Positions 1 through 8,010 of a DNA stretch of 64,000 nucleotides are shown here, in pieces. The DNA is taken from positions 7,799 to 71,798 of the forward strand of contig JAZNAE010000036.1 of NCBI GenBank assembly GCA_045586385.1, in the 5' to 3' direction. The position numbers and the translations under genes are program-made. The DNA is from Suilimivivens sp045586385. GTDB lineage: Bacteria > Bacillota > Clostridia > Lachnospirales > Lachnospiraceae. Each line of letters opens with the position of its first letter. Position 1 is the first letter of the stretch. The notes beneath the pieces were generated by a model. That model made no database searches. It was not told the origin of the DNA and saw nothing but the letters and a program-made list of their open reading frames with translations.

Positions 1-52
1 AGGAGTGATTCCATTATACACATTTGAATTTAATTAATGAGGTAATACATAT

Positions 53-787
53 ATGCAAGAACAGATTGATTTACTTAAAAAGAAAACCGTTTTACAGGCA
101 CAAAGATTGTGGGCGGAAAGTTGGAACTGTGATGCGAAGCTTTTTTTGCAGAAAGGAAATGTGTTTTTGAAGGATAAGGAATGTTTTTTTGAAATGGTGA
201 CCTTTGGGACCAATGCGGTAATGCGATTGAATGAGTGTTTATACGATTGGGCTAAGGAAAATTTTGAAACAGAACTTCCGGAAGACATTATGGATGGTGA
301 GAATCTATACCGCATTGAAAGTAAACTGCGAGAGTATGGAAAAGCTTTAGAGGGAGAGCACGTGCGGTATTTATATCTATGCCCGGAGAATGAGTTGAGA
401 CAACCGAACGGTTTTACATTTGAGCTATATGAAGGTGAAGAGATGCAACAGCTTTACAAACTACCGGACTTTGATAATGCATTAAACTATTGGCTAAAGG
501 GTGAAGTACTTGCTATTGTGGCCAAAAAAGAGGGTGAGATTGCAGCAATGGTAGCAGCAGACACTTATGTAAAGGGGTTGTGGCAAATTGGAATTGATAC
601 AGTAGAGAAATTCCGTAGATGTGGATTGGCATCTTATTTGGTAAAAGAGCTGGCAAAGGAAATTGTAAAACGAGGCGGAATCCCGTATTATACCACATGG
701 GCCCCGAACCTTGCTTCTACGAATACGGCGTTGAAAGCAGGATTTCGACCGGTGTGGTGCGGATATTCGGCAGGGGACGTCAAATAA
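53..787 (+). CDS. GNAT family N-acetyltransferase (two-part)
   Basis: The 244-residue protein has a C-terminal GNAT fold (about residues 140-240). The acetyl-CoA loop is read in the segment KFRRCGLASYLV, followed by a helix and the late motif NTALKAGFRPVW. The N-terminal 130 residues resemble no domain I recognise and may bind the acceptor. GNAT enzymes transfer acetyl from acetyl-CoA to an amine; the substrate here is unknown. The start is preceded by GAGGT about 10 bases upstream. It is the first of a run of same-strand small enzyme genes, and five more GNATs follow within 7.9 kb. Confidence 0.8.
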   Translation: MQEQIDLLKKKTVLQAQRLWAESWNCDAKLFLQKGNVFLKDKECFFEMVTFGTNAVMRLNECLYDWAKENFETELPEDIMDGENLYRIESKLREYGKALEGEHVRYLYLCPENELRQPNGFTFELYEGEEMQQLYKLPDFDNALNYWLKGEVLAIVAKKEGEIAAMVAADTYVKGLWQIGIDTVEKFRRCGLASYLVKELAKEIVKRGGIPYYTTWAPNLASTNTALKAGFRPVWCGYSAGDVK

Positions 788-868
788 CTGTTTACTAGTA
801 CGAAAAGTATTAGCAATATAAGATTATAGGAAAGATTGGGATATAAAATATTTAAGGAGGAATACATT

Positions 869-1288
869 ATGGAAAAAGTGGAATATGAATTGCTTGATAA
901 CGTACTAACTGCAGAGGATTTTATTCGCTTAAAGGTAGCAACCGGATTTATGAACAGACCATTGGAACAGGTGGCGAAAGCGCTTGAAAACGGACTTTTC
1001 AATGTATGTGCCGTATGTAATGGTGAAGTAATCGGAATGGGGCGTCTGGTTGGCGACGGAGCTATGTATTGGTATTTGCAGGAAATAATTGTGCTTCCGG
1101 AATATCAAGGAAAAGGAATTGGAAGAAGTATTGTAAACAGACTTATTGACCATGTGAAGAGTACGGCTATGCCCGGAACCGGTGTGGAAGTGGGACTGAC
1201 TGCGGTAAAAGGAAAAGAGCCTTTTTATGAAAAGTTCGGATTTAATTTAGGCTCATCCGGTATGAAAAAGTGGATTGATATAGAATAA
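869..1288 (+). CDS. GNAT family N-acetyltransferase
   Basis: A compact single-domain GNAT of 139 residues. The signature is the beta4-alpha3 segment LPEYQGKGIGRSIV, which contains the Q/RxxGxG/A acetyl-CoA loop, and the C-terminal PFYEKFGF motif. The ATG at 869 was chosen because AAGGAGG lies just upstream; an in-frame ATG at 836 lacks such a site. It resembles small YjcF/ElaA-like GNATs of unknown substrate. It lies 80 bases after the preceding GNAT gene and 30 bases before the next, so co-transcription is likely. Confidence 0.85.
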   Translation: MEKVEYELLDNVLTAEDFIRLKVATGFMNRPLEQVAKALENGLFNVCAVCNGEVIGMGRLVGDGAMYWYLQEIIVLPEYQGKGIGRSIVNRLIDHVKSTAMPGTGVEVGLTAVKGKEPFYEKFGFNLGSSGMKKWIDIE

Positions 1289-1318
1289 TAGAGAAACAAG
1301 GAGAAAGGGGATAATGCA

Positions 1319-1849
1319 ATGGAAGAAATCAGATTAATCAAGCCTACTGTCGAGTACGGTAACGATGCAATGCTGTTTAAGACGGAGATTATAGAAGAGA
1401 ATGGTCATGATGCCTTTGCAGGATGCTTTTCGTTGAAATTGTGCGAGACAGGTGAAAGATGGATAGAATGTCTTGAGATGATGGAAAATCCGGAAACCTG
1501 CCCCGAAAATTTTGTGACATCTACTACATATATTGCAGTTCGTGTTTCTGATAAGCGAATTGTAGGAATCATCGAACTGAGGCACCATATTAATCATCCT
1601 ATTTTAGGTACCTGGGGAGGTCATATCGGTTACTCAATCCGTCCGTCGGAAAGACGTAAGGGTTATGCGAAGGAGATGTTGCGTCTATGTTTGGAGAAAT
1701 GCAAAGAGCGTGGCATGGACAAGGTTATGGTGACCTGCAGCACCGAAAATACAGCGAGTGAGAAAACCATTATTGCAAACGGTGGCGTTTTTGAAAAGAC
1801 AGTGCCGGGAGACGGCGAAACTATGAAGAGATATTGGATTATACTGTAA
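1319..1849 (+). CDS. GNAT family N-acetyltransferase
   Basis: 176 residues with a typical RimJ/YybD-like GNAT core: a central strand ending GGHIGYSIRPSERRKGYAKEML, whose RRKGYA element is the acetyl-CoA-binding loop, then the motif NTASEKTIIANGG, which fits the usual N-x-x-S-x-x-x-x-x-x-x-G pattern. Length is normal for the family and a GGAGAAAGGGG site precedes the ATG. Substrate unknown. Seven bases separate it from the MBL-fold hydrolase that follows, consistent with one transcript. Confidence 0.85.
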   Translation: MEEIRLIKPTVEYGNDAMLFKTEIIEENGHDAFAGCFSLKLCETGERWIECLEMMENPETCPENFVTSTTYIAVRVSDKRIVGIIELRHHINHPILGTWGGHIGYSIRPSERRKGYAKEMLRLCLEKCKERGMDKVMVTCSTENTASEKTIIANGGVFEKTVPGDGETMKRYWIIL

Positions 1850-1855
1850 TTCTTT

Positions 1856-2509
1856 ATGAAAAGACTAATCTACAAGTCAAGAAATGAGAATAAAGAGATG
1901 TTGCAATTAATTAAGTATGGTAATACAAAAACATATTACATATCAAACGGAGCCGGTGGCCTATTGGTGGACACAGATTGGGCAGGAACTTTGCCCGCCT
2001 TTTTCCGCGCAATCAAAGAACAAAACATAGCGCTGACAGATGTAAAGTATTTAATGGCTACCCACTATCATCCGGATCATATGGGACTGGTAGGGGAACT
2101 TGTAGAACTGGGTATTCAGCTTGTGATTCTTGATATACAAAAGGAATATATTCATTTTTCGGATGGAGTTTTTGAAAAAGATAAAAGGGTAAGCTTTGTA
2201 CCCGTCAATTTGGAAAAGGCTATTGTTATTACCTGCAAGGAGAGCCGGGACTTTTTAAAAAGGCTGAATATTGACGGAGAAATTATTCCAACTCCGGGAC
2301 ACAGTGACGACAGTGTTTCCTTAATTTTGGATGAGAGAATTGCTGTGGTAGGTGATTTATATCCTATAGAATCTGTTCCGGCATACAATGATGAAATATT
2401 AAATAAAAGTTGGAGACAGATACTTAGTTATAACTTAAAAACAGTATACTATGGGCATGCAAAGGAAAGTGATGTGTCGGAGGGAAGTTTAGATGATTAC
2501 TTGTTTTAA
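1856..2509 (+). CDS. MBL-fold metallo-hydrolase
   Basis: Metallo-beta-lactamase superfamily hydrolase of 217 residues. The metal-binding set can be read directly: THYHPDHMG gives H70-x-H72-x-D74-H75, PGHS gives H149, GDLYP gives D167, and the late YYGHAKE gives H201. Such proteins bind two metal ions and hydrolyse esters, thioesters or lactams; the substrate cannot be inferred. The start is uncertain: the ATG at 1856 has no good ribosome site, and an internal ATG at 1898 follows a weak one. Its end overlaps the next gene by 17 bases. Confidence 0.85.
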   Translation: MKRLIYKSRNENKEMLQLIKYGNTKTYYISNGAGGLLVDTDWAGTLPAFFRAIKEQNIALTDVKYLMATHYHPDHMGLVGELVELGIQLVILDIQKEYIHFSDGVFEKDKRVSFVPVNLEKAIVITCKESRDFLKRLNIDGEIIPTPGHSDDSVSLILDERIAVVGDLYPIESVPAYNDEILNKSWRQILSYNLKTVYYGHAKESDVSEGSLDDYLF

Positions 2510-3173
2510 TGATTTTTGTAAAGAACTTAGGAAATGTGGATTTTCCATGGGCGGCGGAAATGCCAAAGGGATATTTTCGTTAGTTGACGGGGATTGGAAA
2601 ACACAGGACCCGGACAGTCCGATAAAATGGCATACCGGCAATCCGGAAACAGATCCATGGGAATGGAGAATGCGTGTCTTGGAAGAATGTGATGACATTG
2701 CGTATGCAAAAGTATTCTTTGGTACAAGTGGATATATCACAAAGAAATGGTATCCTTATTTTCTTGCAGTGCGCAGACAGGGTATGGTTTTTGATGAATG
2801 GTATGATGAAGGTAAAATCAGCCAAATGGAAAAGAACATTTATGAAGTAATCAGTGAAAACGGAAGCGTAGCGCTTCATGATTTAAAACGTGAATGTAAC
2901 ATTACAAAGGAGGAAACAAGCAAATTCGAGCGTGCACTTACCAATTTGCAGAAAAATCTTTTTATTACCATGTGTGGCAGAAAGCAGAAGGTAAATAAAT
3001 TTGGGGAAGGCTACGGCTGGAACAGTACTGTTTTTTGCACAGTGGAAGAATTTTGGGGAGAAGACTTGTCCACGGTTGTTTCTTATGAGGAAGCATACCA
3101 AAAGATTCATGACCATATTTTAGAGTTAAACCCCAATGCCGAAGAAAAAGTGATAAAAAAGTTTATTTTGTAG
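2493..3173 (+). CDS. AlkZ-related winged-helix protein
   Basis: 226 residues. The order of a PWEWR motif near residue 52, an FGTSGYITKKWYPYF segment, and a central winged-helix-like stretch (about residues 105-165) matches the AlkZ-related (DNA glycosylase HTH_42-like) proteins of Clostridia as I remember them. Members are small and their biochemical activity is not established, so a DNA-repair role is only a guess. The start lies inside the end of the MBL hydrolase gene in another frame, which suggests translational coupling. The esterase gene follows 10 bases later. Confidence 0.55.
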   Translation: MITCFNDFCKELRKCGFSMGGGNAKGIFSLVDGDWKTQDPDSPIKWHTGNPETDPWEWRMRVLEECDDIAYAKVFFGTSGYITKKWYPYFLAVRRQGMVFDEWYDEGKISQMEKNIYEVISENGSVALHDLKRECNITKEETSKFERALTNLQKNLFITMCGRKQKVNKFGEGYGWNSTVFCTVEEFWGEDLSTVVSYEEAYQKIHDHILELNPNAEEKVIKKFIL

Positions 3174-3182
3174 GAGGCATTT

Positions 3183-4019
3183 ATGAGCGATTACTTAAGA
3201 GAAATGTGCAGTTATCCGAAATTGTATCACAAATTAGCCAAAGTGAAGAAGGAGATTGTACCTGAACGGGTAGATTATGGCAGTAATAAGAACCAGTATT
3301 TACTTCATTTTGCACCGAAAGGTGATAAGAAAGATATTGTTGTGGTTTGGGTACACGGCGGTGGCTGGAATGCAGGAACGCCTGATGAGTTTAAATATGT
3401 GGGACAGCATTTTGCGATGCAGGGATATCATTGTATTTCGCTGGGATATCGTTTGTCCCCGAAGAATAAATACCCTATTCAAACAGAGGATGTCTGTAAA
3501 GCATTTAACAAAGGGATAGAATACTTGGAAACACAGGGAGTTGACTGTTCAAAGGTAGTGGTTACAGGACCTTCCGCAGGAGCACATTTATCTGCTATTT
3601 TATGTTATAGCAAAGAAGACCAGGAAAAGTATGGTGTAAATATTGATAAAATTGCCGGATTTATCGGTGTAGCGGGCCCTTACTACTTCCAAGGTAAAAT
3701 CATAAAGACCGTGCAGGTTCTTTTGTGGCAGCTCTTTTCAAAGGGATATGATAGAACAAAAGCAGAGCCATATTCATTGATTGCGAGAAATCACATTCCT
3801 ATGCTACTGATACATAGTAAACATGATGGTTTGATTGATTTTGAAATGTCCGAGAAGTTCTATGAAAAAGCAAAGGAACTTGAAATAAAATGCGAGTTAT
3901 ATGAGGTTACCGATAAAATTAATACACATTCCGCGTATAGTGCAGGAATGTTTTTGGAGACAAGGTCGACAAATAAAGCATTGGATAAATTATATTCTTG
4001 GATAGAGGGGTTGAAATAA
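3183..4019 (+). CDS. alpha/beta hydrolase (esterase/kynurenine formamidase-like)
   Basis: 278-residue alpha/beta hydrolase of the hormone-sensitive-lipase type. It has an oxyanion-hole motif HGGGW (residues 58-62), nucleophile elbow GPSAG with S131, and plausible triad partners D215 (HSKHDGL) and H249 (NTHS). There is no signal peptide, so it should be a cytoplasmic carboxylesterase or arylformamidase. The ribosome site TAGGAGGC is well placed. It sits in the run of modifying enzymes after the AlkZ-related gene; the true substrate is unknown. Confidence 0.85.
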   Translation: MSDYLREMCSYPKLYHKLAKVKKEIVPERVDYGSNKNQYLLHFAPKGDKKDIVVVWVHGGGWNAGTPDEFKYVGQHFAMQGYHCISLGYRLSPKNKYPIQTEDVCKAFNKGIEYLETQGVDCSKVVVTGPSAGAHLSAILCYSKEDQEKYGVNIDKIAGFIGVAGPYYFQGKIIKTVQVLLWQLFSKGYDRTKAEPYSLIARNHIPMLLIHSKHDGLIDFEMSEKFYEKAKELEIKCELYEVTDKINTHSAYSAGMFLETRSTNKALDKLYSWIEGLK

Positions 4020-4056
4020 CTACTTGTCCGGAGAATACAACGTTGTAAGGAGTATT

Positions 4057-4377
4057 ATGGAAAAAGAGTTAGAAGTATATATTGATAAATTAAAGAGAGT
4101 TTATGATTCTGAAGGGAAATTACTTCAGTATCCGTCAAAGAGACCTATGCGAATTATGTCACTGATAAACATAGTTCAAAAGTTTGACATGGACAAGAAA
4201 TATACTGAAAAAGAAGTGAATGAAATCATAAAAGAATCCATAGCGTTCAGTGATATTGAATTGATTCGAAGAGAGATGTTCCAATACAAACTGATAGGAA
4301 GACTTAGGGATGGTTCTGAATATTGGGTGGAAGAAAATTGGAGAGAGACTTATGACGAGTACGTTAGAGAAAGTTAA
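4057..4377 (+). CDS. DUF2087 domain-containing protein
   Basis: 106 residues, beginning at an ATG preceded by AAGGAG; an in-frame TTG at 4024 is less likely. The pattern of a P-S-K-R-P-M-R segment, a helix with YTEKEVNEI, then FSDIELIRREMF and the ending LRDGSEYW matches DUF2087. That small domain is often fused to ArsR-type winged helices and may bind nucleic acid. No DNA-binding partner domain is present here. Its 3' end overlaps the following phosphotransferase gene by 26 bases. Confidence 0.7.
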   Translation: MEKELEVYIDKLKRVYDSEGKLLQYPSKRPMRIMSLINIVQKFDMDKKYTEKEVNEIIKESIAFSDIELIRREMFQYKLIGRLRDGSEYWVEENWRETYDEYVRES

Positions 4378-5323
4378 ACAGATTTTATGGCATGAATATG
4401 GTCTTGATGTTTATGAAGCGTATCAAATGGTAGCAGGGGTTGGAGGAGATACCTATAAAGTAGAAACTGCACAAGGTGATTTTATATATAAAATAGCAGA
4501 TGCGAATGAAATGAATCATCCTGAAGCAGAACCTGAGATATGTAATTATTTATATACAAAAGGAGTGGAAGTTTCCGTTTTTATGAAAAATAAAAGAGGA
4601 GCTTTTATAACACCCTGCGATAATAATAGAGTCAGTCATCTTCAACAATACATAGAAGGAAAAGTTTTTTCTACAAATACTGTCCCGGAATGGTTTATGC
4701 TTCAGTCCCCGGTTTTGCTTGGGAAAATACATAGTGAATTACGTGGATATAAAGAGTTGCCGGTGGGAATCGGACCGGATTTCTTTAGGTATATGACACC
4801 CGAAAGCGCAAAGCAATCTTATTTTTATTCATATGAAAATGCAAAACAAAAAGGAGAAACAGGTATTCTTGTGGGACTGGAATTTAGGATCCAATTAATG
4901 GATAAAATGCCTGACTGGAAATTTGATTTGTCAAAATTAACATATTGCAATACACATGGGGATTATAACGTTAATCAAATTATTTGCGGAAAAGAAAAAA
5001 TAAATGCAGTGATTGACTGGACTTGTGCATGTCAGCATCCTGTAATTTGGGAAATTACCCGTTCATTCTTTTTGGCAGAACCAACGTGTGTTGATGGGAA
5101 TTTTAACGAAACGGAATTTAAAAAATATGTTGAAGGTTATTGTAGCGTGGCACCGCTTACACAGTACGATAAAGACAATCTACTGAAAATATATTATTAT
5201 CAACTCGCAGTATGTGATTATTATTCACAATATTTAAATGCGGACATCCACAAAAAAGAGGAATATTTATCACAGGCCGAGTTTGCAACGAAGGTTTTGA
5301 AAGAACTGCAATACAGTATTTAA
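4352..5323 (+). CDS. APH-like phosphotransferase (kinase fold)
   Basis: 323 residues with the aminoglycoside phosphotransferase/choline kinase fold. The nucleotide-binding N-lobe contains GGDTYKVET. The catalytic loop HGDYNVNQ (residues 202-209) carries the catalytic Asp, and the metal-binding Asp is in VIDW (D222). The ATG at 4352 follows GGAGAGAG; an upstream ATG at 4310 would run far into the DUF2087 gene. The family phosphorylates small alcohols such as aminoglycosides, choline, homoserine or sugars. A resistance function is possible but not shown. Confidence 0.8.
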   Translation: MTSTLEKVKQILWHEYGLDVYEAYQMVAGVGGDTYKVETAQGDFIYKIADANEMNHPEAEPEICNYLYTKGVEVSVFMKNKRGAFITPCDNNRVSHLQQYIEGKVFSTNTVPEWFMLQSPVLLGKIHSELRGYKELPVGIGPDFFRYMTPESAKQSYFYSYENAKQKGETGILVGLEFRIQLMDKMPDWKFDLSKLTYCNTHGDYNVNQIICGKEKINAVIDWTCACQHPVIWEITRSFFLAEPTCVDGNFNETEFKKYVEGYCSVAPLTQYDKDNLLKIYYYQLAVCDYYSQYLNADIHKKEEYLSQAEFATKVLKELQYSI

Positions 5324-5342
5324 AAATTAGGGAGAATAAGAT

Positions 5343-5873
5343 ATGAGTACACCCATTTTGAAAACAGAAAGATTAATACTCAGGCCAATAAAAGAGGAAG
5401 ATGTTACAGCGATTTTTGACTGCTGGATGCAGGATGAAGATGTGTCCAGATATATGTGTTGGAAGGCAAGTTCCGATATTAACGAGGCAAAGGAGTTTGT
5501 TTCCTTTGAACTTGGGAATTTGGAAAATGATGAATGGAACCGCTTTATTATTGAACTGAAAGAGAGTGGAGAAGTAATTGGAACCTGCTTGATCTTTTAT
5601 AACGATGAAGAGAATAATTGGGATATTTCCTATAATCTGGGAAAAAAATACTGGGGCAACGGCTATACCTCTGAAGCAATGACACAGGTAATGGATTACG
5701 CAAAAGAATCATTAGAAATCAAAGAATGTATTGCCGTTCATGCAGTAGAAAACCCGGCGTCCGGTCGAGTAATGGAAAAACTAGGGTTTCAGTATGAAAA
5801 GGAAGTGCCTTACGAGTGTAACGGTGGAGAAATTCAGACGGTCGGAAAGTATTACCGTCTTATTTTGAAGTAA
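5343..5873 (+). CDS. GNAT family N-acetyltransferase (RimJ/RimL type)
   Basis: 176 residues opening with the standard RimJ/RimL-type start TERLILRPIKEED. The acetyl-CoA site is GKKYWGNGYTSEAM (N-G-Y variant of the loop) and the late motif is NPASGRVMEKLGF. This subfamily includes ribosomal-protein and spermidine acetyltransferases as well as antibiotic-modifying enzymes; the acceptor cannot be chosen from sequence. GGGAGAATAAG precedes the ATG. It lies 19 bases after the kinase-like gene. Confidence 0.88.
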   Translation: MSTPILKTERLILRPIKEEDVTAIFDCWMQDEDVSRYMCWKASSDINEAKEFVSFELGNLENDEWNRFIIELKESGEVIGTCLIFYNDEENNWDISYNLGKKYWGNGYTSEAMTQVMDYAKESLEIKECIAVHAVENPASGRVMEKLGFQYEKEVPYECNGGEIQTVGKYYRLILK

Positions 5874-5886
5874 ACAAGGAAAGAGA

Positions 5887-6828
5887 TTGCGAATAGGAAT
5901 GGAAACAAGAAAAGACATTAAAAATTATAGCAAGGAAATTATCAGAATTGCCTATGAACATTATAAAAGAGAAATTTCCTCTTTGGAAAGAGTGCCGGTA
6001 CAATCATCGGAAGTTTTTGAAAAATATTTGAATGATAAACTGAATGAAATAAACGGATTGGTATATTTAGAAAACGGAGCGTGCCTAGGATATCTTTTAT
6101 ATAATAACTGGCAGGAAGATGCAGAACTTTATTGCCGAATTCCGGAATGGGGACATGGTGCAGATGGTGAAAAGAGGGCAAAAATCATGAGCTATCTGTT
6201 TCAGACATTGGCAGAAGAATTTGTGGGAGAAAAGCCGGTAAATTTTTCTGTTAATTTGTATGCTCATGATGTGGAGATGCAAAGATTATTTTCTTTTATG
6301 GAGTTTGGCACACAGGCAGAAGCCGGTATTTGCCGGTTGGAAGAGACTGCTGATGCGAGCATCGATAAAATAAAAGTGTTACAAAAAGCAGAATTGGAAA
6401 ATAGATGGGGTGAGGTTTGGAGTTTATTGTCTCAGTTAGTAAACCACTTGAAAAAGAGCCCTGTTTTTTACCCCGGGGAGGAATTTACGGAGGAAGTATA
6501 TAAAGAATTCTTCACAGATGAAGGGACAAGAGTTTATGTCGCAGAAGATAAAAATAAAATAATCGGCTTGATAGCATCAAATCCTGATGAACTATTGCCG
6601 GTTTTTGCCGTCGGTGAATCTGCAAATGTAGGAGAAGTGTTTGTACTTCCCGAATATAGAGGACAGAAAATTGCAGAAGAGTTACTTTCCTATGCAAAAA
6701 GGGATTTGCGGCAGAGTAATTATCGATATGCATGGGTAGAGCATGGAACAGCGAATCCCAATGCCAGATATTTTTGGAATAAATATTTTAGTACCTATAG
6801 GTATGAAATGATTAGGAGGATACAGTAA
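5887..6828 (+). CDS. GNAT family N-acetyltransferase (long, tandem-like)
   Basis: 313 residues, about twice the normal GNAT length. The C-terminal half (about 165-313) is a clear GNAT domain: VGEVFVLPEYRGQKIAEELL is the acetyl-CoA segment and NPNARYFWNKYF the final motif. The N-terminal half has the general layout of a degenerate second GNAT domain. A TTG start at 5887 is preferred because AAGGA lies at proper distance; the ATG at 5899 has AGGA almost touching it. The stop overlaps the next start as TAATG, so the two are coupled. Confidence 0.75.
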   Translation: MRIGMETRKDIKNYSKEIIRIAYEHYKREISSLERVPVQSSEVFEKYLNDKLNEINGLVYLENGACLGYLLYNNWQEDAELYCRIPEWGHGADGEKRAKIMSYLFQTLAEEFVGEKPVNFSVNLYAHDVEMQRLFSFMEFGTQAEAGICRLEETADASIDKIKVLQKAELENRWGEVWSLLSQLVNHLKKSPVFYPGEEFTEEVYKEFFTDEGTRVYVAEDKNKIIGLIASNPDELLPVFAVGESANVGEVFVLPEYRGQKIAEELLSYAKRDLRQSNYRYAWVEHGTANPNARYFWNKYFSTYRYEMIRRIQ

Positions 6829-7340
6829 TGTTATGTGATGATATCCGCTTTTTGACAGAAAGAGCATTGTGGGAAATGGAGAATTTGATGAAGTGTATTC
6901 CTGATAACCTCTGGTTTGAAAGATATGACGGAATACCTATGTGGAAATACGTGTATCACACGTTGTATTCTATGGACAGATGGTTTATCAATCCTTATGA
7001 TGTAAATTATAAAGATCCTGAGTTTCATATGGAAACCTTGGCAAATTTAAATGTAATTCCAAAAGAGGAATTTATATCAAGGGAGCAGATGGAAAGTTAT
7101 TTCGCTCATGTAAGGGAGAAAATACAGAATTACATTAACGGGCTTTCGGATAGTGAACTATCCGAAAGGCCGGAGGGCTGTGATCTTAGCAAATTCTGCT
7201 TGATATTAGGACAAATCAGGCATTGGCACCGTCATATGGGAGTTATTTACGGATTTATTATTAAGGATGACGGGAAGTGGCCTTATGTGCTTAATATGAG
7301 AGGTCAGTATCCGGATGAACCTATGCCGAATTACTACTAG
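6828..7340 (+). CDS. DinB-like four-helix protein
   Basis: 170 residues, all-helical by appearance. An early YHTLYSMDRWF segment and a later RHWHRHMG motif supply the spaced histidines expected of the DinB/YfiT superfamily, whose members bind a divalent metal with three His and are often thiol-dependent transferases. Function of this member is unknown. It overlaps the stop of the tandem-GNAT gene by one base, indicating tight coupling, so it may act on the same metabolite or stress. Confidence 0.6.
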   Translation: MLCDDIRFLTERALWEMENLMKCIPDNLWFERYDGIPMWKYVYHTLYSMDRWFINPYDVNYKDPEFHMETLANLNVIPKEEFISREQMESYFAHVREKIQNYINGLSDSELSERPEGCDLSKFCLILGQIRHWHRHMGVIYGFIIKDDGKWPYVLNMRGQYPDEPMPNYY

Positions 7341-7420
7341 AAGGTACTCTTAGCTATCCATTTTGGCAATTATGTAGGTGGAAAACGAAAAACTTAGGAA
7401 ATTAGAGTGAGGAAATTTTA

Positions 7421-7882
7421 GTGATCAATCAATATACAATTATCAGTTTAAAAGACCGACCGGAAATGAAAAATGAGTTTGCCACATGGTTTCACAAAAA
7501 GTGGGGAATTCCCCTTGAAGCATATCTGGAAAGTATGGAAGAATGTTTAGCCGGAGAGAGTGCAGTTCCGCAGTGGTATACCATGATGGATGGAGAGAAA
7601 ATTATCGGCGGACTTGGAGTCATAGAAAACGATTTCCATGACAGAAAGGATTTGGCGCCCAATGTTTGTGCGGTATATGTGGAAGAAGAATACCGTAGCA
7701 GGAGAATTGCAGGGAAATTATTGAATTATGTCTGCGAGGAGATGAAGAGATTAGGTGTAAATACACTGTATCTTGTTACGGAGCATACTTCCTTCTATGA
7801 GCGTTATGGTTGGGAATTTCTTTGCATGGTACAAGGGGATGGTGAGCCTTCGATGACAAGGATGTATGTACATAAAGAATAG
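7421..7882 (+). CDS. GNAT family N-acetyltransferase
   Basis: 153 residues, GTG start with GAGGAAA upstream. The acetyl-CoA loop is in NVCAVYVEEEYRSRRIAGKLL and the final motif TSFYERYGWEFL is typical of single-domain GNATs acting on small molecules. It is the last gene of the island at the left of the window: an intrinsic terminator begins seven bases after its stop. The 80-base gap before it is the largest in the second half of the island, so it may have its own promoter. Confidence 0.85.
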   Translation: MINQYTIISLKDRPEMKNEFATWFHKKWGIPLEAYLESMEECLAGESAVPQWYTMMDGEKIIGGLGVIENDFHDRKDLAPNVCAVYVEEEYRSRRIAGKLLNYVCEEMKRLGVNTLYLVTEHTSFYERYGWEFLCMVQGDGEPSMTRMYVHKE

Positions 7883-7888
7883 TATGAT

Positions 7889-7931
7889 AAAATCCTGTTA
7901 GTAGTTGAAAAATTATTTTCAGGATTTTTTT
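7889..7931 (+). terminator. intrinsic terminator after GNAT island
   Basis: Perfect 9-bp inverted repeat (AAAATCCTG / CAGGATTTT) around a 22-base loop, running into a T tract. It closes the island and separates it from the permease gene. A TATAAT box at 7963-7968 just downstream may be the -10 element for the next operon. Confidence 0.75.
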
Positions 7932-8010
7932 GTATTTAAGGATTTTTTAATAATTGCCCTTTTATAATGTGAGCATACCGGTTAAGAAAATATGCCACGG
8001 AGGAGAAGAA

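Noticed and set aside
53..7882. Integron-like gene cassette array
   Set aside because: No integrase and no repeated recombination sites between the genes; several neighbours overlap, which cassettes do not.
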